From NCBI RefSeq assembly GCF_000017205.1, contig NC_009656.1, forward strand, positions 6,440,501 through 6,504,500: a stretch of DNA of 64,000 bases, read 5' to 3'. Under the pieces are notes generated by a model, which had not been told where the DNA came from, did no database searches, and was given only the letters and a program-made list of their open reading frames with translations. Position numbers and translations under genes: made by a program. Each line of letters begins with the position of its first letter. Position 1 is the stretch's first letter. This stretch comes from Pseudomonas paraeruginosa PA7 (GTDB lineage Bacteria > Pseudomonadota > Gammaproteobacteria > Pseudomonadales > Pseudomonadaceae). This document shows positions 35,750-43,729 of this stretch, one piece after another.

Positions 35750-37704
35750 GGAAGGCCTGCGCCTGGCTGCTGGCGCTGGCCCTCTGCGGAGCCGGCAGCG
35801 CGACGGCGGCCCTGCGCCTGAAGCTCGACGCGCCTGGGCTGGACCCCGCGCAGCGCGAGGCCAGCCAGCGTCTGCTGGACGAAGCCGCGGACAAGCTGCC
35901 GCCGGCCTTCCGCGAGCGCCTGGACCGCGAGATCGCGGTCGAATGGCGCGACGACCTGCCCGCCAACGGCATGGGCCAGGCCCGTGGTCCTGAGCGCATC
36001 GCGCTGAACCGCAGGTACCTGGCCGATCTCACCGACGGCAGCGCCGCCAGCCGCCAGACCGGGCGCGTGCACGGCACCGAGCGGCGCGAGCTGTTGGCGA
36101 CCCTGCTGCACGAGCTGACCCACGTCTACGATCGCGCGCGCCTGTGGTCGCCGGAGGAAAAACGCGAGATCCGCCGCTGCACGCGCCAGGAGGAAACCCT
36201 CGGTCGGATCGCCCAGCCCGGCGATTGCCGCGGGCAGGCCGGACGCCGCTTCACGCTCTCCGACGACCCGCGCCTGCTCGATCTCGCCGGCTGGCCGCAG
36301 CGCGCCGGCCAGCGCGGACGGCGCGAGGCGCACAACGGCTTCGTCCTGCGCAGCCCGGACGTCTACGAGCTGAGCAACCCGCGCGAGTTCGTCGCGGTGA
36401 ACATGGAATATTTCCTCCTCGATCCCAGCTACGCCTGCCGCCGCCCGGCGCTCTACCGCTACTACCAGCAACGCTTCGGCTGGGCGCCGCAACACAGCGC
36501 CTGCGCGCAGAGCTTCGCCTACCTCAACGCCGGCCGCGACTTCGGCCAGCAGCCGCTGGGCCAGCTCGACCCCGAGCGGGTCTACGAGGTCGACTACCTG
36601 CTGGCCGAGGCCAACGACAACCTGGTCAGCCGCTGGGGCCACACCATGCTCCGCCTGGTGATCTGCGCCCCCGGCCGGCCGCGCGGGCCGGACTGCCGGC
36701 TGGACCTCGACCAGCACCTGGTGCTGTCCTACCGCGCCTTCGTCGGTGACCTGCAATTGTCCAGCTGGGACGGCCTGACCGGCGCCTATCCGTCACGCCT
36801 GTTCGTCCTGCCGCTGTCGCAGGTGATCGAGGAATACACCAAGGTCGAACTGCGCAGCCTCGCCTCGATCCCGCTGAAGCTGGACCGCGAGGAAGTCGCC
36901 AGCCTGGTCGAGCGCGCCGCGCAGAGCCACTGGAGCTACGATGGCCAGTATTACTTCATCTCCAACAACTGCGCGGTGGAAACCCTCAAGCTGCTGCGCA
37001 GCGGCATCCCCCGGCGCCCGCTGCAAAGCCTGGACAGCATTACGCCCTATGGCGTGCTCGAGATGCTGGAGAACCGCAAGCTGGCCGATCCCAGCGTGCT
37101 CGACGACCCCAAGGAGGCCCTGCGCCTGGGCTACCGCTTCGACTCCTTCCGCGACCGCTACCAGGCGATGTTCGACGTGCTCAAGCGGCGCCTGCACATC
37201 CCCCAGGACAAGGTCGAGGACTGGCTGGCGCTGCCGGCCAGGGAGCGCCAGCCCTGGTTCGCCAGGGCCGACCTGCGCGCCAGCGCGGCGCTGCTGCTGC
37301 TCGAGCAGGCCTCGCTGCGGCGCCAGCTGCTGCTCGCCCAGGACGAGTTGAAGCGCCTGTACCTCGGCCATCTGGACAATCCGGCCGGCGACCAGCGCCT
37401 GGAAGTGGCCGGCAAGACCTTCCAGCAGATCCTCGACGACAGTGGCTTCCTCAGCCGTCCGGCGGAACTCCTGGAGGGCGGCTACGGACTGCCGCAGGCC
37501 GCCGAGTGGAAGCATCTGGAAGAACAGACCCGCGAACGCCAGGCGCGCCTGCGCCGGCTCAGCGACGACCTCGACCGCGAGGTCCGTGCCCTGCTCGACC
37601 CCGAGCGGCGCGCCGAGCTGGAAGCCAACGAGGCCAATATCAAGGAGATCGGTGCGCACCTGCGCGAGCTGCACAAGGCGGCGGGCGGGCTGATGCTGCC
37701 CTGA
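35746..37704 (+). CDS. Periplasmic DUF4105 (Lnb-like) protein with HExxH motif
   Basis: A 652-residue secreted protein with a GTG start overlapping the DUF2388 stop by 4 bp. A signal peptide (to about residue 22) is followed by a domain containing LLHELTHVYD (HExxH at 122-126), suggesting a zinc-peptidase fold. The central region is DUF4105, with DNLVSRWGHTMLRL and FISNNCAVETLKLLRSG supplying a candidate His/Cys active site. The C-terminus is a coiled coil (about 580-650). DUF4105 is the periplasmic domain of the Bacteroides lipoprotein N-acyltransferase Lnb. The role here is unknown. PA5464-type. Confidence 0.88.
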   Translation: MRKACAWLLALALCGAGSATAALRLKLDAPGLDPAQREASQRLLDEAADKLPPAFRERLDREIAVEWRDDLPANGMGQARGPERIALNRRYLADLTDGSAASRQTGRVHGTERRELLATLLHELTHVYDRARLWSPEEKREIRRCTRQEETLGRIAQPGDCRGQAGRRFTLSDDPRLLDLAGWPQRAGQRGRREAHNGFVLRSPDVYELSNPREFVAVNMEYFLLDPSYACRRPALYRYYQQRFGWAPQHSACAQSFAYLNAGRDFGQQPLGQLDPERVYEVDYLLAEANDNLVSRWGHTMLRLVICAPGRPRGPDCRLDLDQHLVLSYRAFVGDLQLSSWDGLTGAYPSRLFVLPLSQVIEEYTKVELRSLASIPLKLDREEVASLVERAAQSHWSYDGQYYFISNNCAVETLKLLRSGIPRRPLQSLDSITPYGVLEMLENRKLADPSVLDDPKEALRLGYRFDSFRDRYQAMFDVLKRRLHIPQDKVEDWLALPARERQPWFARADLRASAALLLLEQASLRRQLLLAQDELKRLYLGHLDNPAGDQRLEVAGKTFQQILDDSGFLSRPAELLEGGYGLPQAAEWKHLEEQTRERQARLRRLSDDLDREVRALLDPERRAELEANEANIKEIGAHLRELHKAAGGLMLP

Positions 37705-37810
37705 GACCATCGCTTGCAGGACGCATGTCCCGAGCGATCTTCCAGCGCCTCGCGAACGGCGGATAACGCTCTGCGTTATTCACCCTACAGGTGTCACCTC
37801 CGGACTTCGC

Positions 37811-38230
37811 TCACGGGTCGTCCGCTGCGGCGATGAACTCCTCGTCCTCTTCGGGCAACTGTGGGTCAAGGTGTAGCCATGGCAGGCGGCTGCCGACCCA
37901 GATGTGCCGGTTGGCGGGGACGCGCTCGGGATGGTCGAGGCTGGCCACGGTGAAGTCCAGGGTATCGGCGCTGAGCCGAGTGAACAACGCCAGGTTGGCC
38001 CCGCAGCGCGGGCAGAAATAGCGCGTGCAACTGGCCGACGAGGCGTACTCCGCCGGTTCGCCCGCCAGCCAGCGGAACGCCGCGCGCGGCACCGTGGCCC
38101 AGGTGGTGACGATGCCGCCGGTGGTGCGCCGGCAGATCGAGCAATGGCAATGGGCGACGTCGTCCAGCGGCGCGGCGACGGCGTAGCGCAGGTGGCCGCA
38201 GTGGCAGCCGCCAGCATGGGTTTCGGACAT
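37811..38230 (-). CDS. GFA/CENP-V family zinc protein
   Basis: A 139-residue cytoplasmic protein of the glutathione-dependent formaldehyde-activating enzyme (GFA) fold. The metal ligands are in GGCHCGHLRY, HCHCSICRR and YFCPRCGANL. Substrate is unknown; most members are annotated only by fold. Start ATG at 38230. Confidence 0.92.
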   Translation of the reverse strand: MSETHAGGCHCGHLRYAVAAPLDDVAHCHCSICRRTTGGIVTTWATVPRAAFRWLAGEPAEYASSASCTRYFCPRCGANLALFTRLSADTLDFTVASLDHPERVPANRHIWVGSRLPWLHLDPQLPEEDEEFIAAADDP

Positions 38231-38328
38231 GACGAATCCTCCGCACGGGAAGGTTCAGCATAAGCCGGACTTGCCCTGCGCCGCAGCCTCCTCGCAAGAT
38301 GGGCGGATTCCACCATCCGGGGGTGCCC

Positions 38329-39243
38329 GTGACCGCTCTGCTCTACTCCCTCTGGCCGCTGTTCGCCCTCATCGTCGGCGGTTACGCCCTGCGCCGCTGG
38401 GACTTTCCCGGCGAAGCCTTCTGGCCTGCCGCCGAACGCCTGAACTACTTCATCCTGTTTCCCGCGCTGCTGTTCAGCAACCTGGCGACCGCGCCGCTGG
38501 ACGACCCCGGCCTGGCCCGCCAGGCTCTGGCCGTACTGCTCGGGCTCGGCGTCGCCTGGCTCGCCCTGTTGCTCTGCAAGCGCTGGCGCGGCTGGGACGC
38601 CGGGCGCTTCGGCGCCATCGCCCAGGGTGTGCTGCGCTTCAACACCTACCTCGGCCTGGCCGCGGTCGGCAGCCTGTACGGCAAGCCGGGCCTGACCCTG
38701 GCCGCGCTGATGCTGGCGTTGATGGTGCCGACGGTGAACGTGATGTCGGTCTGGGCACTGACCGCCGAGCGCGGCATCAGCCTGCGCGGCTTGCTCCTGC
38801 CGATCCTGAAGAACCCGCTGATCCTCGCCTGCCTGGCCGGTGCCCTGGTCAACCTGGCCGGCGTCGGCCTGCCCGGCGGCAGCGACCGCCTGCTCAACCT
38901 GCTGGCGGTGGCCAGCCTGCCGCTGGGCCTGCTGTGCGTCGGCGCGGCGCTGAAACCCCAGGAACTCGGCGGCGAAGTCGCGGCCCTTGGCTGGAACTGC
39001 GCGGCGCGGCTGCTGGCGATGCCCCTGCTGGCCTTCGCCATCGCTCGCGGGCTGGGTCTGCCGAGCATGGAAAGCGCCGTGCTGGTGCTGTTCTTCGCCC
39101 TGCCGACGGCGCCCACCGCCTATGTGCTGACCCGCCAACTGGGCGGCGACGGCCACCTGATGGCGGGCATCATCACCTTGCAAACCCTGCTTGCCGGCGC
39201 CACCCTGGTCGGCGTACTTCTCGTGCTGCAAGGAAGCCCATGA
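38329..39243 (+). CDS. AEC-family permease (auxin efflux carrier type)
   Basis: A 304-residue membrane protein with about ten segments. It has LNYFILFPALLFSNLA early on and the central VNVMSVWAL; the C-terminal half starts ILKNPLILACLAGALVN. Substrates of bacterial AEC permeases are often small carboxylates. I prefer GTG at 38329 because it begins with VTALLYSLWPLFAL and has G-rich DNA before it; an in-frame ATG at 38299 adds ten polar residues. The stop overlaps the DUF2388 gene 4 start (ATGA). Confidence 0.87.
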   Translation: MTALLYSLWPLFALIVGGYALRRWDFPGEAFWPAAERLNYFILFPALLFSNLATAPLDDPGLARQALAVLLGLGVAWLALLLCKRWRGWDAGRFGAIAQGVLRFNTYLGLAAVGSLYGKPGLTLAALMLALMVPTVNVMSVWALTAERGISLRGLLLPILKNPLILACLAGALVNLAGVGLPGGSDRLLNLLAVASLPLGLLCVGAALKPQELGGEVAALGWNCAARLLAMPLLAFAIARGLGLPSMESAVLVLFFALPTAPTAYVLTRQLGGDGHLMAGIITLQTLLAGATLVGVLLVLQGSP

Positions 39244-39602
39244 CGACAGGACGCGTCGCCGCCGCCCTCACTGCGCTCTGCCTGTTCTGCCAACCGACCT
39301 TCGGTTTCATCAAGGTGGTTCCCGAATTCGACGACGAACCCGGCGCCGCCACCTTCTTCTGGGCGGCCTTCACCACCGTCGGCCCGTTCATCGGCACCAC
39401 CGTCAGCGCACAGGAGTCCGGTTCTGACGAAGGCGACAAGCTCGTCCAGGCGCGGGACGACGCCGCCAGCTTCGTCGCCAGCGACGGTGCGATCCGCGGC
39501 GCATACCTCCAGGCGGCCCTGCGGGTCCTGCGACTGTCCCCGGGAAACGCCGGGTACAGCGACCTGCAACTGGCCGCGGCGCTCCTCGCCTGGCAGCCCT
39601 GA
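39240..39602 (+). CDS. DUF2388 secreted protein 4
   Basis: A 120-residue protein. The signal peptide covers about the first 22 residues (TALCLFCQPTFG). Core: ARDDAASFVASDGAIRGAYL; end LAAALLAWQP. It has a longer spacer between the signal peptide and the core than the other three copies. It is translationally coupled to the AEC permease gene. Confidence 0.88.
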   Translation: MTTGRVAAALTALCLFCQPTFGFIKVVPEFDDEPGAATFFWAAFTTVGPFIGTTVSAQESGSDEGDKLVQARDDAASFVASDGAIRGAYLQAALRVLRLSPGNAGYSDLQLAAALLAWQP

Positions 39603-39650
39603 TCGGCCACATATCCGGAATTACCCGCACGTTTCCCGCCGTTATCCAGC

Positions 39651-39670
39651 GAAAGCTGCCTGAAAGCTTC
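39651..39670 (+). promoter_or_regulatory. Direct-repeat motif shared by the two citrate transporter genes (site 1)
   Basis: GAAAGCTGCCTGAAAGCTTC contains two GAAAGCT units 11 bp apart, a spacing typical of OmpR-family response regulators. It lies 207 bp before the CitMHS ATG. The same 20 bases with one change occur upstream of citA (50248-50267). Inference: a citrate-responsive operator, possibly for TctD. Confidence 0.6.
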
Positions 39671-39749
39671 CCGCCGTAGCATCCGCCCACCACCGGCAGA
39701 AGACCGGTCACGACGGCGCGTCCATGAGACGCCCGTTTACCCGTACAAA

Positions 39750-39837
39750 AACAACAATGGTGATTGCCATGCCCCGTTCCGCACATGCCCACAGCCGCAC
39801 TCCGTCCGCGCGACGCCTACCGCACGCCGCCTGCTGA
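39750..39837 (+). promoter_or_regulatory. Possible catabolite-repression motif and upstream ORF before the CitMHS gene
   Basis: AACAACAA (39750-39757) matches the A-rich Crc/Hfq target pattern. It runs directly into ATGGTGATTGCC (ATG at 39757), the start of a 26-codon open frame that ends TGA at 39835-39837, 39 bp before the transporter ATG. It could be a leader peptide under catabolite control, or chance. Confidence 0.35.
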
Positions 39838-39876
39838 TCGCACGCCGCCCGTCCGCCGTCTTCCCGGAGTGTTCCC

Positions 39877-41181
39877 ATGCTGACCCTGCTCGCCTTCGCC
39901 ATGGTGGCGACCTTCATGTTCCTGATCATGACCAAGCGCCTGTCCGCGCTGATCGCGCTGATCCTGGTCCCGATCGCCTTCGCCCTGCTCGGCGGTTTCG
40001 CCGCCGGCCTCGGCCCGATGATGCTCGACGGCATCCGTACCCTGGCGCCGACCGGGGTGATGCTGATGTTCGCCATCCTCTATTTCGCCATCATGATCGA
40101 CTCCGGGCTGTTCGACCCGGCGGTGCGCAAGATCCTCCGGCTGGTCAAGGGCGACCCGCTGAAGGTCTCGCTGGGCACCGCGGCGCTGGCGATGATCGTC
40201 TCCCTCGACGGCGACGGCTCGACCACCTACATGATCTGCGTGGCCGCCGTGCTGCCGCTGTACAGCCGCCTGGGCATGAGCCCGCTGGTGATGGCCTGCC
40301 TGATCATGCTCTCCAGCGGCGTGCTCAACATGACCCCCTGGGGCGGCCCCACTGCCCGCGCGGCCAGTGCCCTGCACGTCGATCCGGCGGACATCTTCGT
40401 GCCGATGATCCCGGCGATGATCGCCGGGCTGCTGGCGATCTTCGCCATCGCCTGGATCTACGGCAAGCGCGAGCGCGCCCGCCTCGGCGAGCTGCACCTG
40501 CCCACCGACCACGAGGACCTGGCGGAGATCAGCGTATCGCAGTACCCGGAGGCGCGCCGGCCCAGGCTGCTGTGGTTCAACGCGCTCCTCACCGTGGTCC
40601 TGATGGCGACCCTGATCGCCGGCCTGCTGCCGATGCCGGTGCTGTTCATGATCGCCTTCGGCATCGCCATGATCGTCAACTACCCGTGCATCCAGGAACA
40701 GAAGAAGCGCATCGGCGCACACGCCGAGAACATCCTCGCGGTGGTCTCGCTGATCTTCGCCGCCGGGGTGTTCACCGGCATCCTCTCCGGCACCGGGATG
40801 GTCGACGCCATGTCCAAGAGCCTTCTGGCGGTGATCCCGCCGGCGCTGGGCCCATACCTGGCGACCATCACCGCGCTGGTGAGCATGCCGTTCACCTTCT
40901 TCATGTCCAACGACGCCTTCTACTACGGCGTCCTGCCGATCCTCACCCAGGCCGCCGCCGAATACGGCATCACCCCGGTGGAAATGGCCCGCGCCTCGAT
41001 CGTCGGCCAGCCCGTGCACCTGCTCAGCCCGCTGGTGCCCTCCACCTACCTGCTGGTGGGGCTGGCCAAGATCGACTTCGGCGACCACCAGCGCTTCACC
41101 CTGAAATGGGCCGTGCTGGTGTGCCTGGCGATCCTCGCCATGGCCCTGCTGCTGGGCCTGTTCCCCCTTTTCAGTGACTGA
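39877..41181 (+). CDS. CitMHS-family citrate-metal:proton symporter
   Basis: A 434-residue inner-membrane transporter with about twelve segments. Family features are MTKRLSALIALILVPIAFAL, the loop LDGDGSTTYMIC and the mirrored C-terminal SNDAFYYGVLPIL. These carriers take up citrate complexed with Mg or Ca. PA5468-type. GGAG before the ATG is the ribosome site. The TerC gene follows after 20 bp. Confidence 0.92.
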   Translation: MLTLLAFAMVATFMFLIMTKRLSALIALILVPIAFALLGGFAAGLGPMMLDGIRTLAPTGVMLMFAILYFAIMIDSGLFDPAVRKILRLVKGDPLKVSLGTAALAMIVSLDGDGSTTYMICVAAVLPLYSRLGMSPLVMACLIMLSSGVLNMTPWGGPTARAASALHVDPADIFVPMIPAMIAGLLAIFAIAWIYGKRERARLGELHLPTDHEDLAEISVSQYPEARRPRLLWFNALLTVVLMATLIAGLLPMPVLFMIAFGIAMIVNYPCIQEQKKRIGAHAENILAVVSLIFAAGVFTGILSGTGMVDAMSKSLLAVIPPALGPYLATITALVSMPFTFFMSNDAFYYGVLPILTQAAAEYGITPVEMARASIVGQPVHLLSPLVPSTYLLVGLAKIDFGDHQRFTLKWAVLVCLAILAMALLLGLFPLFSD

Positions 41182-41201
41182 CCGAGACGAGTGACCGCTT
41201 C

Positions 41202-41966
41202 ATGGAATGGCTGACCAGCCCGGAAATCTGGATTGCGTTCTTCACCCTGGCCGCCCTGGAGATCGTCCTCGGCATCGACAACATCATCATGATCTCGATC
41301 CTGGTCGGGCGCATGCCGAAGCACCTGCAGCCGCGCACCCGCTTCTTCGGCCTGGCCCTGGCGATGGTCACGCGGATCCTGCTGTTGCTGTCGATCACCT
41401 GGGTGATGCGCCTGACCGCCGACCTCTTCCACCTGTTCGGCCAGGGTATCTCCGGGCGCGACCTGATCCTGTTCTTCGGCGGACTGTTCCTGCTCTGGAA
41501 AAGCAGTTCGGAGATCTATCAGGGCCTGGAGGGCGAGGAAGAGAGCGGCGAGCAGCCGAAAGGCTCGGCGGGAGGCTTCATCGGCACCATCGTCCAGATC
41601 GCGATCATCGACATCGTGTTCTCCCTGGACTCGGTGATCACCGCCGTCGGCATGGTCTCCCACGTGCCGGTGATGGTCGCGGCGATCATCGTCGCGGTAC
41701 TGGTGATGATGCTCTGCGCCGGCGCCATCAGCGACTTCATCGACAAGCATCCGTCGCTGAAGATGCTCGCCCTGTCGTTCCTCATCGTGGTCGGCACGGT
41801 GCTGATCGCCGAAGCCTTCGAGGTCCACGTACCCAAGGGCTACGTCTACTTCGCCATGGCCTTCTCCCTGGCCGTGGAGGCGCTGAACATCCGCATGCGC
41901 GGCGCCGCCGCGCGCAAGCGGGGCGAAGAGCCGGTGAAGCTGCGCCGCGAAGTGCTCGGTGACTGA
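41202..41966 (+). CDS. TerC-family membrane protein
   Basis: A 254-residue integral membrane protein of the TerC/Alx family. GIDNIIMISILVGRMP near the N-terminus and VFSLDSVITAVGMVSHVPVM in the middle carry the paired acidic residues of the family. In other bacteria TerC/Alx proteins are linked to Mn homeostasis or metalation of secreted proteins. It converges on the prfH remnant with 5 bp between stops. Confidence 0.92.
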   Translation: MEWLTSPEIWIAFFTLAALEIVLGIDNIIMISILVGRMPKHLQPRTRFFGLALAMVTRILLLLSITWVMRLTADLFHLFGQGISGRDLILFFGGLFLLWKSSSEIYQGLEGEEESGEQPKGSAGGFIGTIVQIAIIDIVFSLDSVITAVGMVSHVPVMVAAIIVAVLVMMLCAGAISDFIDKHPSLKMLALSFLIVVGTVLIAEAFEVHVPKGYVYFAMAFSLAVEALNIRMRGAAARKRGEEPVKLRREVLGD

Positions 41967-41971
41967 GCCCT

Positions 41972-42228
41972 TCAGGCAGGCTCGAAGCGCTCGCCGCGAA
42001 ATACCCTGCGAGCCTCGCCACGGCTGACCCGGGCATGTGCCTGGTGGCGCTCGGCGCGTAGCGCGTCGCTGGCACTGTTCGCTCGCTCCTCCAGACGCCG
42101 GCCATCTCCTCGAGCACCTCGACCGTGACGCCGGCCGCCGCCTCGACGCACAGCCGCTCGAACGCCTTCGCCACCGCCAGGCAGCATTCCGCCGGCCCCT
42201 GGGCTGCGGAGAGTTGCAGCAGGATCAT
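41972..42228 (-). pseudogene. prfH: prfH remnant with large internal deletion and frameshift
   Basis: The ATG at 42228 overlaps the RtcB-like stop (ATGA), the normal arrangement of the RtcB2-PrfH pair. The first ~44 codons read MILLQLSAAQGPAECCLAVA and so on to VEVLEEM, as in PrfH. Near 42,095 the frame changes, and a second frame gives a PrfH-like C-terminus (NSASDALRAERHQAHARVSR to VFRGERFEPA) with stop at 41974-41972. The central release-factor domain with the GGQ loop is absent: about 86 codons remain where just over 200 are expected. The product cannot be a functional release factor. Confidence 0.8.
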
Positions 42229-43364
42229 CGGCAGCACTCCCCGCGGGTCTTGTAGGTCAGCACCGGCTTCAGGCGGGCGACCAGGCGCAGCAGGCCGGCC
42301 TCGAGCAACGCGCCGACCACCGAGTCGATGCCCTTGTAGGCTTCCGGCGCTTCCTCGTAGATCAACTGGCGGTCGCCGCAAATCACCCGGCTGCCCAGTC
42401 GCGTGCGACCCAACTGGTCGACGCTGAAGCGCGCCGACAGACGCTCGCGGCACTCGCCACGCTGCCACTTGCGCCCCGCGCCGTGGGCCAGGGAGAACAG
42501 GCTGAGCGCGCTCGGCAGCGGCTCCACCAGGTAGCTGTAGTCGCCGCGCGAGCCGGGAATCACCACCGCGCCCTGGTCGGCCGGAGTGGCACCCTTGCGC
42601 TGCAGCCAGCCGTGGACACCGTCGACCTGTGCCGCGGCCACCAGGTTGTGGTTGACGTCGAGCAGTTCCAGGCCGTCGCAGCGCAAGCGTTCGAGAATGC
42701 GCCGGGCGATCAGCTGGCGGTTGCCTTCGGCGAAGCGCAGCGCCTCGGCGTGGCGCGCCAGGTAGGCGGCGGCCTCCAGGCTGCCGTCGGGCAGCCCGGC
42801 ATGGCCGCGCAGGCTGACGTGCTCCTGCAGGATTGCCTGGCCCAGGCCGCGCGAGCCGCTGTGCACCAGCAGTTGCAGGCGCCCGGCGTCGAGACCGAGG
42901 GCATGCAGGGCGGCCCGGTCGAACACCGTCTCGACCTGCTGCAGTTCGGCGAAGTGGTTGCCGCCGCCGATCGTGCCGAGCGCACGCCAGTGCTCGCGGG
43001 CCGGCAGCTCCAGGGCTTCGATGCAGTCGTGCCAGGAGTCGTCCAGCGGCAGGTCGAGGTTGCCCAGGCGTTTCTCCAGCTTGTCCGCCGACAATTTTCC
43101 GGGAACCAGCCCGGTTTCCCAAAGCGCCATGCCGCAGCCGATGTCGTTGCCGACCAGCGCCGGGTAGAAGCGGCCGGCGGAGAAGAACGCCGCGCCGACC
43201 GGGTAGCCGCGCCCGGGATGCAGGTCCGGCAGGCCGACGACCCGCTGCATGCCGTCCAGCGCGGCGGTGGTTTGCAGTTGCTGGATCGCCTTGCCCTCGA
43301 TCCAGGTGCTGTCCGAGGCGATCAGCGTGACGCCCGCGGACAAAGGCTTGATGTAGTTGCCCAT
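42225..43364 (-). CDS. armZ: ArmZ / RtcB2: RtcB-family protein, MexZ anti-repressor homologue
   Basis: A 379-residue RtcB-family protein, equivalent to PA5471 of PAO1. The ligase-type metal site is in GNDIGCGMALWETG, with TIGGGNHFAELQ and HSGSRGLG; the nucleotidyl-accepting His is in LAHGAGRKWQRGE, so RNA-ligase chemistry looks intact. In P. aeruginosa ArmZ binds MexZ and derepresses mexXY when ribosomes are inhibited. ATG at 43364 (MGNYIKPLSAG) is preferred; ATG at 43376 is possible. Expression is controlled by the upstream leader peptide and attenuator. The prfH partner downstream is degraded. Confidence 0.9.
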   Translation of the reverse strand: MGNYIKPLSAGVTLIASDSTWIEGKAIQQLQTTAALDGMQRVVGLPDLHPGRGYPVGAAFFSAGRFYPALVGNDIGCGMALWETGLVPGKLSADKLEKRLGNLDLPLDDSWHDCIEALELPAREHWRALGTIGGGNHFAELQQVETVFDRAALHALGLDAGRLQLLVHSGSRGLGQAILQEHVSLRGHAGLPDGSLEAAAYLARHAEALRFAEGNRQLIARRILERLRCDGLELLDVNHNLVAAAQVDGVHGWLQRKGATPADQGAVVIPGSRGDYSYLVEPLPSALSLFSLAHGAGRKWQRGECRERLSARFSVDQLGRTRLGSRVICGDRQLIYEEAPEAYKGIDSVVGALLEAGLLRLVARLKPVLTYKTRGECCR

Positions 43365-43576
43365 AATCCAATCCATGTGATTGAAACGGTAGATCCGGGG
43401 GGCAGACCGAAGCCGAGCGGGCACTCGCGGATGGGCGAAGGGCGTCTAACGGAAAGGTGAAAACCTGGGGAGCGGTGACCGCGGCAGCCGATGACCCCTC
43501 GCCGGAGACTTGCGCGGTGGCAAGGGCGGGAATCGTTCAGCGTTGCAGGGGGTCGAGCGGTAGGTTTCGGTGGCCG
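43365..43576 (-). promoter_or_regulatory. Attenuator region of armZ
   Basis: This ~210-bp leader lies between the leader-peptide stop and armZ. In PAO1 transcription attenuation here responds to ribosome stalling on the leader peptide. A candidate long-range stem is GGGGTC (43549-43554) with GACCCC (43493-43498); other GC-rich pairings are possible. I cannot fold the RNA, so the terminator/antiterminator boundaries are not assigned. Confidence 0.65.
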
Positions 43577-43618
43577 TTAGGCCAGGCGCAGCCTGCAAAG
43601 GGTAGAGAACTGAATCAT
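43577..43618 (-). CDS. Leader peptide PA5471.1 controlling armZ
   Basis: ATG at 43618 to TAA at 43577 encodes 13 residues, MIQFSTLCRLRLA. A perfect GGAGG (minus strand, 43631-43627) stands 8 nt before the ATG. It matches my memory of PA5471.1. When ribosome-targeting antibiotics hinder its translation, armZ is read through. This gene is easy to miss because of its size. Confidence 0.9.
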   Translation of the reverse strand: MIQFSTLCRLRLA

Positions 43619-43729
43619 CGATGTAACCTCCTTTGCGGTGCGTGAGCGGGAAATGAAAGGCGAATCCTAGGTGTTTCATTCCCGCTGCGCAACCCCCATC
43701 GGGGCCGCGCAGCGGAAACGCGGGGCGCG

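Noticed and set aside
37762-37781. Short hairpin GATAACGC/GCGTTATT after the DUF4105 gene
   Set aside because: Only about eight pairs including a wobble, 3-nt loop and no U-tract; too weak to call a terminator.
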